Positions 1-5,031 of a DNA stretch of 5,031 nucleotides are shown here, one piece after another. The position numbers and the translations under genes are program-made. Positions within the stretch are counted from its first letter, which is position 1. Each line of letters opens with the position of its first letter. The notes below the pieces were generated by a model that saw nothing but the letters and a program-made list of their open reading frames with translations, was not told where the DNA came from and did not search any database. Source of the stretch: Deltaproteobacteria bacterium (lineage in GTDB: Bacteria > Desulfobacterota > GWC2-55-46); NCBI GenBank assembly GCA_021825035.1, contig JAKAIQ010000168.1, positions 1 through 5,031 on the forward strand, given 5' to 3'.

Positions 1-28
1 CCTTTTCCCACTATCCTTTCGTTTAATG

Positions 29-34
29 TAGAAT
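29..34 (+). promoter_or_regulatory. possible -10 box of the response-regulator gene
   Basis: TAGAAT matches the sigma-70 -10 consensus at five of six positions. A second overlapping candidate, TATAAC, lies at 34-39. No good -35 hexamer is visible at the expected distance, and the 5' side is at the window edge. Transcription from here would begin near 41, giving a very short leader that only just includes the ribosome binding site. This is a weak call made from base pattern alone. Confidence 0.25.
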
Positions 35-42
35 ATAACGTC

Positions 43-47
43 GGGAG
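43..47 (+). promoter_or_regulatory. ribosome binding site deciding the TTG start
   Basis: GGGAG sits six bases before the TTG at 54-56. This spacing supports TTG as the real start. The first residues then read MRILIIEDE, the normal beginning of a response-regulator receiver domain, so no other start is needed. Confidence 0.6.
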
Positions 48-53
48 CGCCAA

Positions 54-722
54 TTGAGGATACTTATCATAGAAGATGAGAAAAAAGTGGCGGCGTTCAT
101 AAAGCGCGGTCTCGAGCAGGAAAGCTATGCCGTCGATGTGGTCAATGACGGGGCTGAGGGAGAGCATTACGCCGCCGTGAATGAATATGACGCTATAATC
201 CTGGATATCATGCTTCCCAAAAAGAGCGGCCTCGATGTCTTGAAGGACCTCAAGGCCTCCAGGGTGAAGGCGCCGGTGCTTCTTTTAACTGCGCGGGACT
301 CCGTTGAAGACAGGGTGAAAGGTTTGAATCTCGGCGCCGATGACTATCTTACAAAGCCTTTTGCCTTTGAAGAGCTTCTCGCAAGGCTAAGGGTGCTTAT
401 GAGAAGAGGAGGATACGGATCGCATCTGCTCAAGTTCGCGGATTTGAGCCTCGACCCGGCGACTCGCAAGGCGAAAAGAGGAGACGCCGAAATAGAACTT
501 ACGGTAAAGGAGTACGCACTTCTCGAATACCTCCTGAGGAATCCCAACCGTGTCCTTACAAGGATTTTAATAGCAGAGCATGTCTGGGACCAGACGTTCG
601 ACAGCGAAACGAATGTCGTGGACGTGTACATAAATCATCTCAGAAGCAAGATCGACAAGGACTTTCCTAAAAAGCTCATCCATACCATCAGGGGCGTAGG
701 GTACATGCTCAAAGAAGAGTAG
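54..722 (+). CDS. OmpR/PhoB-family two-component response regulator
   Basis: This is a DNA-binding response regulator of 222 residues, the usual length for the OmpR/PhoB family, acting in the cytoplasm. The N-terminal receiver domain (about 1-115) shows the acidic pair E7/D8, the phospho-acceptor D51 in an ILDIMLP context, the switch threonine T79 and the invariant K101 followed by PF. The C-terminal winged helix (about 125-221) contains the ELTVKEYALLEYL helix from residue 148, the recognition-helix segment NVVDVYINHLRSKI at 187-200 and the closing GVGYM wing at 214-218. By general resemblance it looks like the CusR/CopR/QseB branch, but the signal and targets cannot be read from the sequence. 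It starts at TTG with a well-placed GGGAG upstream. No histidine kinase follows within the window; a partner could lie upstream of position 1 or elsewhere. All phosphorylation residues are present, so it should be a working phospho-dependent regulator. Confidence 0.95.
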   Translation: MRILIIEDEKKVAAFIKRGLEQESYAVDVVNDGAEGEHYAAVNEYDAIILDIMLPKKSGLDVLKDLKASRVKAPVLLLTARDSVEDRVKGLNLGADDYLTKPFAFEELLARLRVLMRRGGYGSHLLKFADLSLDPATRKAKRGDAEIELTVKEYALLEYLLRNPNRVLTRILIAEHVWDQTFDSETNVVDVYINHLRSKIDKDFPKKLIHTIRGVGYMLKEE

Positions 723-809
723 CCGCGCTCTTTCCCATCGCTCCTTTCCCGTTACGTCACAAGGTTTAACGCCTGGTTCATCACCGCGCCCCGTTGTTTC
801 TTTCCTGAA

Positions 810-838
810 TGGACTTTTCCCCATATTTCTGGTATTTT
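810..838 (+). promoter_or_regulatory. candidate extended -10 promoter for the glcD-glcF operon
   Basis: TGGACT at 810-815 (four of six with TTGACA) and TATTTT at 833-838 (four of six with TATAAT) are separated by 17 bases, the optimal spacing. A TG dinucleotide at 830-831, one base before the -10 box, makes it an extended -10 element. Transcription would begin near 845, leaving a leader of about 32 bases before the glcD start. The call rests on pattern only. It agrees with the lack of any other gene in the 154-bp gap after the response regulator. Confidence 0.35.
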
Positions 839-876
839 TATAGAAGGATGCCGTGAGATAACCAATAAAATCATTA

Positions 877-2271
877 GTGATGATAGCTGAAGCCGTAAAA
901 ATTGAATTAAAAAGAATATTGGGCGACGGGAATGCCTCTTTCTCGAAAGAGGACCTTCTTTGCTATTCATACGATGCGACAAACTCTCCTGTCCTGCCCG
1001 ACGCAGTCGTCTTTCCGAGGGGGCCGGGAGAGATTTCTCGCATCCTCAAGATGGCCAATGCCGAAGGCTTTCCGGTCATTCCAAGGGGCGCCGGCACTGG
1101 CTTTTCAGGCGGGAGCATCCCGGTGGAAGGCGGGGTCGTCGTATCTACCGAGAGGATGAAGGAGATTATCGAGATAGACGCCGACAATCTTATTGCAGTT
1201 GTTGAGCCCGGGATCGTGACATGGGATTTTCAGCAGGAGGTGGAGAAGTTAGGGCTTTTTTATCCTCCCGATCCGTCGAGCCTCAAATTTTCAACCATAG
1301 GCGGCAATATCGCCGAATGCGCCGGCGGCCCAAGGGCCGTGAAGTACGGTGTAACGAGGGATTATGTTCTCGGTCTCGAGGTGGTGCTTCCAACTGGAGA
1401 GATAATAAATACCGGTGTAAGAACGGCGAAAGGCGTTGTGGGATATGATCTTACCAGGCTCCTTACAGGTTCCGAGGGGACCCTCGGGATCATCACAAAA
1501 GCCACATTGAGGCTTCTCCCCCTTCCGGAATCCATAAAGACAATTCTTGTTACGTTCCCCGATCTGCGAGCTGCCGCAAAGGCCGTCTCGGACATCATAA
1601 GGCTCAGGATTATACCGTCTACCCTTGAGATTATGGACAGCGTGAGCCTTAGGTGTGTCGAAGAGTTCTCGAAGGCAGGGCTCCCTAATGCGGACGCGGT
1701 GCTCTTGATAGAAGTTGACGGCAGCCCGGAGACCACCGGCAAAGAGGCGGAAAAAGTGAGGAAGATATGTCTTGAAAATGGCGCAATCGAAGTCAAGGTG
1801 GCTTCCGACAAGAAGGAAATAAAAGAGCTCTGGAATGCGAGGAGGGCTATCTCGGCATCTCTCTTCAGGGCAAGGCCTGACAAGATAAACGAGGATATCG
1901 TGGTGCCGCGTTCTGCCGTGTCCGAGCTTATTGCCGGGGTTCAGGAAATAGGTAAACAAAGGGGACTTCTTATCGCGAGCTTCGGACATGCGGGCGACGG
2001 CAACATCCATGTAAACGTGATGTATGATAAAAAAGCTCCTGAGGAGGCCGAAGCGGCGAGATCGGCGGTCAGGGAAATCTTTAACCTGACCCTGCGTCTC
2101 GGAGGAACGATATCGGGCGAGCACGGGGTGGGCATTGCGAAATCCCGTTACCTCGACATGGAGCTAAGCCCTTCAGCCATAGAAGCCATGAAGCGGCTGA
2201 AGAACGCTCTCGATCCGAAAGGCATTTTAAACCCGGGAAAGATATTCCCCAAGGGTGAACATCAGCACTGA
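877..2271 (+). CDS. glcD: GlcD-like FAD-linked 2-hydroxyacid oxidase/dehydrogenase subunit
   Basis: This is the flavoprotein subunit of a glycolate- or D-lactate-type dehydrogenase. It would oxidise a 2-hydroxyacid to the 2-oxoacid with FAD and hand electrons to the Fe-S partner encoded next. At 464 residues it is normal for the family. The N-terminal FAD-binding type 4 (PCMH-like) domain, about 40-205, shows PRGAGTGFSGGS at 69-80, PPDPSS at 130-135, IGGNIAECAGG at 141-151 and GSEGTLG at 198-204. The C-terminal FAD-oxidase domain has FGHAGDGNIHVN at 369-380, SGEHGVG at 413-419 and LDPKGILNPGKIF at 445-457. No signal peptide or membrane segment is visible, so it should be cytosolic or peripherally bound. 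The start is GTG 877 or the adjacent ATG 880. An in-frame TAA at 859-861 rules out a longer N-terminus, and no Shine-Dalgarno sequence lies at normal distance. The glcF-like gene overlaps its 3' end by 17 bases. Whether the substrate is glycolate, D-lactate or another hydroxyacid cannot be settled from sequence. Confidence 0.93.
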   Translation: MMIAEAVKIELKRILGDGNASFSKEDLLCYSYDATNSPVLPDAVVFPRGPGEISRILKMANAEGFPVIPRGAGTGFSGGSIPVEGGVVVSTERMKEIIEIDADNLIAVVEPGIVTWDFQQEVEKLGLFYPPDPSSLKFSTIGGNIAECAGGPRAVKYGVTRDYVLGLEVVLPTGEIINTGVRTAKGVVGYDLTRLLTGSEGTLGIITKATLRLLPLPESIKTILVTFPDLRAAAKAVSDIIRLRIIPSTLEIMDSVSLRCVEEFSKAGLPNADAVLLIEVDGSPETTGKEAEKVRKICLENGAIEVKVASDKKEIKELWNARRAISASLFRARPDKINEDIVVPRSAVSELIAGVQEIGKQRGLLIASFGHAGDGNIHVNVMYDKKAPEEAEAARSAVREIFNLTLRLGGTISGEHGVGIAKSRYLDMELSPSAIEAMKRLKNALDPKGILNPGKIFPKGEHQH

Positions 2272-3544
2272 CCAGGCCATGAGCGAGCTCAAACAGTTGA
2301 AAGAGGAGATGGAAAAGTGCGTCCGGTGCGGAACATGCAGGTCCGTGTGCCCGACGTTCAGAGTCATAGGCAGAGAGGCCGCCAGCGCAAGGGGAAAACT
2401 CTCACTTATCCGGTCTTATCTTAAGGGCGAGCTTGAACCGGGAGAAGATTACCTTAGGCATATAAAAGAATGCACTCTTTGCGGGGCATGCCGCACAAGC
2501 TGCCCTAACGGCGTAAATACGACAGGCATCATATGCGCGGCACGAGCGGATTATGTGGAAAAAAAAGGCATGCCTGCCGCCGCTTCCGTCGTTTTTAAGA
2601 CGCTTCGGGAATCCTCCAGCCCGCTTGTTTTGCGGCTTGCCACGAAAATGCAGGGCCTCTTTTTCAAAGACGCCCCCATAGATAGCGGCCTTTTATCGAG
2701 GTTCTCCCTGCCCCTTATCGGAAACGGCAGGCTCATGCCTCCTCTCGCAAAGACATTTTTTCTCGATTTTCCTGAAGTGAAAAGCCTTTCTGTCCAGAAG
2801 GGAAGTTCAGGAGGCAGGCCGAGGATAGCCTTTTACGCCGGATGCGGGGTCAACTATCTGATGCCGAACATCGGGACAGCCTCACTCGATGTCCTGAAGA
2901 GGGCCGATGCAGAGGTGATAGTGCCGACGGGACAGGTCTGCTGCGGCATGCCAGCCTATTCGATGGGCGATGTGGAGATGGCGAGAAGCATGGCCCTTAA
3001 GAACCTCGAAGCTTTTGAGGCAGGTGAGTTCGACTTTATCACTACGTCGTGCGCCACTTGCGGCTATGGTCTCAAGACGTTATTCAGAAAGCTTCTTTCA
3101 GGAACCCCGGAGCTGGCAAAGAGGGTGGAGGCCTTTGCTTCAAAAGTGAGGGACATAACCGAACTCCTGGCAAATGACCTCGATTTCATCCGAAAAGGCA
3201 AGAAAAAGGAGAATGGCCCTACGTCCGTAACCTATCACGACCCGTGCCACCTCGGCAGAAACCAGGGCGTGAGGGAGGCACCAAGAGAACTCATATCCGC
3301 TGCAAACGGGGTAAGGCTCAAGGAAATGAAACATCCTTGCAGCTGCTGCGGCCTGGGCGGGGGACTGGGCATTTCGAACTACGGGCTGTCCATCGAGATA
3401 ACCAGAAGAAAGGCCGAGAGTATCAGGGATACCGGAGCCCAGGCAGTGGTTACTGCCTGTCCAGGCTGCATGGTTCAGCTGAGGGATGGGCTCTTCAGGT
3501 ACGGGGTCGGGACGAAAGTTGCTCACGTCGTCGAACTTTTATAA
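2255..3544 (+). CDS. glcF: GlcF-like Fe-S subunit with two 4Fe-4S motifs and two CCG domains
   Basis: This is the electron-transfer partner of the upstream flavoprotein, 429 residues with the GTG start. The N-terminus has two ferredoxin-type 4Fe-4S motifs: C22, C25, C28, C32 followed by P33, and C73, C76, C79, C83 followed by P84. Two cysteine-rich CCG domains of the GlcF/LutA/HdrB-HdrD type follow. The first uses C197, then C229-C230-G231 (31 residues apart) and SCATC at 265-269. The second uses C331, then CSCCG at 362-366 and ACPGC at 401-405. No membrane helix is visible. The frame opens at GTG 2255, inside glcD, but ATG 2279, seven bases after the glcD stop, gives a protein beginning MSELKQLKEEMEKC, which also looks natural. 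Neither start has a good Shine-Dalgarno sequence, which suggests coupling to glcD translation. No GlcE gene is present, so the pair works as a two-subunit enzyme or uses partners encoded elsewhere. A lactate- or other hydroxyacid-oxidising role is an equally possible reading. Confidence 0.9.
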   Translation: MNISTDQAMSELKQLKEEMEKCVRCGTCRSVCPTFRVIGREAASARGKLSLIRSYLKGELEPGEDYLRHIKECTLCGACRTSCPNGVNTTGIICAARADYVEKKGMPAAASVVFKTLRESSSPLVLRLATKMQGLFFKDAPIDSGLLSRFSLPLIGNGRLMPPLAKTFFLDFPEVKSLSVQKGSSGGRPRIAFYAGCGVNYLMPNIGTASLDVLKRADAEVIVPTGQVCCGMPAYSMGDVEMARSMALKNLEAFEAGEFDFITTSCATCGYGLKTLFRKLLSGTPELAKRVEAFASKVRDITELLANDLDFIRKGKKKENGPTSVTYHDPCHLGRNQGVREAPRELISAANGVRLKEMKHPCSCCGLGGGLGISNYGLSIEITRRKAESIRDTGAQAVVTACPGCMVQLRDGLFRYGVGTKVAHVVELL

Positions 3545-3574
3545 ACCGCTTCGCTCCGCCGGACGAAATTAAGC

Positions 3575-3580
3575 TATAAT
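3575..3580 (+). promoter_or_regulatory. perfect -10 box (TATAAT) ahead of the GH57 gene
   Basis: TATAAT matches the sigma-70 consensus exactly and lies in the 79-bp gap between the glcF stop and the GH57 start. The -35 side is poor: the nearest candidate is TTCGCT at 3550-3555 with a 19-base spacer. Initiation near 3587 would give a leader of about 37 bases containing the Shine-Dalgarno sequence at 3592-3597. If real, it would let the GH57 gene be expressed apart from glcD-glcF, though read-through remains possible because no terminator is visible in the gap. Confidence 0.4.
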
Positions 3581-3591
3581 GGTTTTTGAAC

Positions 3592-3627
3592 GAGGGGAAA
3601 ATTCCAGTGAGTTATTTTGCCCGATGA
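3592..3627 (+). other. Shine-Dalgarno sequence plus six-codon leader ORF overlapping the GH57 start
   Basis: GAGGGG at 3592-3597 is a strong Shine-Dalgarno sequence. It is nine bases from a GTG at 3607 but 26 bases from the GH57 ATG at 3624. The GTG opens a six-codon reading frame (MSYFAR) whose TGA at 3625-3627 overlaps the GH57 start as ATGA, the classic arrangement for translational coupling. Ribosomes may therefore load at the GTG, end at TGA and restart on the ATG. The sequence shows the geometry; translation of the peptide is inference. It could also be a by-product of the local 17-nt duplication. Confidence 0.35.
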
Positions 3628-3640
3628 CTTATTTTGTCCT
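3607..3640 (+). repeat. imperfect tandem duplication of 17 nt over the GH57 start
   Basis: Positions 3607-3623 and 3624-3640 align base for base with 13 of 17 matches, sharing the core TTATTTTG. Each unit begins with a start codon (GTG, then ATG) and encodes M-Ser/Thr-Tyr-Phe. Because 17 is not a multiple of three, the two starts lie in different frames, and only the second leads into the GH57 protein. The duplication would explain why the Shine-Dalgarno sequence sits at a normal distance from the first start codon and too far from the second. Chance similarity in a T-rich stretch cannot be excluded. Confidence 0.45.
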
Positions 3641-5031
3641 CTGCATACATAATCATCAGCCCGCCGGTAATTTCCAGCACGTCTTTGAAGAATGCTTTGA
3701 AAAGGCTTACTGGCCGTTTCTAACAACGATTTCGAAATACCCAGCTATAAAGCTTACCCTGCACAATTCCGGGTTTCTTCTCGACTGGCTGATAGACAAC
3801 CGGCCGGAATACATCGAACTTCTCAAGACCATGGTGGGAAGAGGACAGGTCGAACTGGTCGGCGGCGGGTATTATGAGCCCATACTTTCCATCATACCTG
3901 AGACGGACAGGCTCAATCAAATACAGATGATGTCCGACAAGATATCGGAGGTGTTCGGAACCAGGCCAAGGGGCATATGGCTTGCCGAAAGGGTTTGGGA
4001 GCCTGCGCTTCCGGCTACGCTAAAAAAAGCCGGAATGGAATATCTTCTTCTCGATGACTACCATTTCGTGAAATCCGGCCTTGAAAGGGCCGAACTCGGA
4101 GGATATTACATAACCGAGGATCAGGGTAAGACGATAAAGGTCTTTCCCGGAAGCGAACGGCTCCGCTATTTGATCCCGTTCAGGCCGGTTGAGCATCTTG
4201 AAGAGCATCTTCGGGGGCTGGCCGGATCTTTAAGGCTCGGGAACGCAGCCATTTATGGAGACGACGGAGAAAAGTTCGGGTCCTGGCCCGGCACTTACAG
4301 GTCGGTTTACGACGAGGGATGGCTCGAAGCCTTCTTTAAGATGATAGAAAAGAATTTCTCATGGCTTGAGCCCGTGACCATGGGCGAGTTGGCCGACAGG
4401 GAAGATCATATCGGAAGGGTCTATCTCCCGACGACCTCCTATATGGAAATGGGCGAGTGGGCACTGCCTGCAAAAGCGTCCCGCACTTATACCGAGCTCG
4501 TGGAGGAGGTAAGGTCGTGGAATGACGGCTCACGCATAAGAAGATTCCTTCAGGGTGGCATATGGAGAAATTTTTTTTCCAAATATCCGGAGGCGAACTG
4601 GATGCACAAGAGGATGCTTCTCGTGAGCAAGATGTTGAACGAGCGGATGGAAAGGACCGTCATGGTTGAAAACATAGCGAAAGCGGAGAAGTGTCTTTTC
4701 ATGGCTCAAAGCAACGACGCTTACTGGCACGGAATATTCGGAGGGATCTACCTCCCCCATTTGAGGAGAAGCGTCTACGAAAACCTGATAAGGGCCGAGA
4801 ACCTAATCGATTCCGGGACGTTCGAGAACGAGCCGGAGGGCGAGCCGGCCGTCTCTGTCGTCAGAGGAGATTTTGACGCCGACGATAATGAGGAGATAGT
4901 GATAAAGACGAGGGAACTAAATCTGTTCTTGAGCCCCAGGCATGGAGGAAGCATCGTTGAGCTGGACTTCAGGCCTGCCGCAGTCAATCTGTCAAACACA
5001 ATTTCGAGATGGTATGAAGGGTATCATGACA
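3624..5031 (+). CDS. GH57 alpha-amylase/4-alpha-glucanotransferase, 3' end outside window
   Basis: The frame is open from ATG 3624 to the window edge (469 codons, no stop), so it is partial. It encodes a glycoside hydrolase family 57 protein like the Thermococcus 4-alpha-glucanotransferase, a retaining enzyme that cleaves and transfers alpha-1,4-glucan chains. All five family regions are visible: HNHQP at 9-13; GGGYYEPIL from 80; WLAERVWE at 119-126 with the predicted nucleophile E122; YGDDGEKFG with the predicted acid/base aspartate in the D213/D214 pair; and SNDAYWHGIFGGIYLPHLR with D365, W368 and H369. From about residue 400 the sequence enters the family's C-terminal beta-rich region, with HGGSIVELDFRP typical of the glucanotransferase group. 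Relatives are roughly 650-700 residues, so about 200 are missing. No signal peptide is seen, implying a cytoplasmic role in glycogen or maltodextrin turnover. An in-frame ATG at 3579 would add 15 residues, but it lies inside the TATAAT box and family members usually begin just before HNHQP. Amylase and transferase activity cannot be told apart here. Confidence 0.93.
   Translation, partial: MTYFVLCIHNHQPAGNFQHVFEECFEKAYWPFLTTISKYPAIKLTLHNSGFLLDWLIDNRPEYIELLKTMVGRGQVELVGGGYYEPILSIIPETDRLNQIQMMSDKISEVFGTRPRGIWLAERVWEPALPATLKKAGMEYLLLDDYHFVKSGLERAELGGYYITEDQGKTIKVFPGSERLRYLIPFRPVEHLEEHLRGLAGSLRLGNAAIYGDDGEKFGSWPGTYRSVYDEGWLEAFFKMIEKNFSWLEPVTMGELADREDHIGRVYLPTTSYMEMGEWALPAKASRTYTELVEEVRSWNDGSRIRRFLQGGIWRNFFSKYPEANWMHKRMLLVSKMLNERMERTVMVENIAKAEKCLFMAQSNDAYWHGIFGGIYLPHLRRSVYENLIRAENLIDSGTFENEPEGEPAVSVVRGDFDADDNEEIVIKTRELNLFLSPRHGGSIVELDFRPAAVNLSNTISRWYEGYHD

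Noticed and set aside
723..809. Possible terminator or kinase remnant after the response regulator
   Set aside because: No GC-rich inverted repeat followed by a T-run was found, and no reading frame resembles a sensor kinase.
1291..2124. Long open frame on the - strand (277 codons) opposite the glcD gene
   Set aside because: It is fully antisense to a well-supported FAD-oxidase gene, and its protein shows no recognisable domain. Such frames arise from codon bias of the sense gene.
2559..2566. Run of eight A in glcF as a programmed slippage site
   Set aside because: The zero frame continues normally through it with family motifs on both sides, and a shifted product has no support.
3551..3565. 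Inverted-repeat terminator between glcF and the GH57 gene
   Set aside because: Only a three-base-pair stem (TCC/GGA) could be formed and no T-run follows at the right distance.
3579..3623. Upstream in-frame ATG at 3579 as the GH57 start
   Set aside because: It overlaps a perfect TATAAT box, has no Shine-Dalgarno sequence, and would add 15 residues not expected before the HNHQP region in this family.
4571..4578. Run of eight T in the GH57 gene as a frameshift or sequencing error
   Set aside because: Family motifs before it (WLAERVWE, YGDDGEKFG) and after it (SNDAYWHGIFGG) are in the same frame, so the reading frame is intact.

Overview
The window reads as ordinary bacterial chromosome with all genes on the + strand: a response-regulator gene, a two-gene FAD/iron-sulfur 2-hydroxyacid oxidoreductase operon (glcD-glcF type), and the 5' two-thirds of a glycoside hydrolase family 57 (GH57) gene that runs off the right edge. 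Base composition is moderately GC-rich. Arg AGG/AGA and Ile ATA codons are common, and TTG/GTG starts are used. A cytosolic FAD subunit paired with a CCG-domain Fe-S subunit, with no GlcE, plus a GH57 glucanotransferase, would suit an anaerobe of the Deltaproteobacteria/Desulfobacterota or Nitrospirota kind. That placement is a guess from gene content and style; no taxonomic marker is present.

Layout. 1-53: short non-coding leader with a possible promoter and a ribosome binding site. 54-722: OmpR/PhoB-family response regulator starting at TTG, with no sensor kinase beside it in the window. 723-876: 154 bp gap with no gene or convincing terminator, but with an extended -10 promoter candidate for the next operon. 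877-2271 and 2255-3544: overlapping glcD-like and glcF-like genes, clearly one transcript. 3545-3623: short gap with a perfect TATAAT, a strong but displaced Shine-Dalgarno sequence and an imperfect 17-nt tandem duplication that carries two competing start codons. 3624-5031: GH57 alpha-amylase/4-alpha-glucanotransferase, both catalytic motifs intact, C-terminus beyond the window.

How the genes work together. The FAD protein would oxidise a 2-hydroxyacid (glycolate or lactate) and pass electrons to the Fe-S protein, which carries two 4Fe-4S ferredoxin motifs and two cysteine-rich CCG domains. The GH57 enzyme acts on alpha-1,4-glucans such as glycogen or maltodextrin and seems to be transcribed separately. 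Nothing in the sequence ties the response regulator to either set. I found no RNA gene, mobile element or CRISPR array, and no clearly novel system. The most unusual local structure is the duplicated start region of the GH57 gene.
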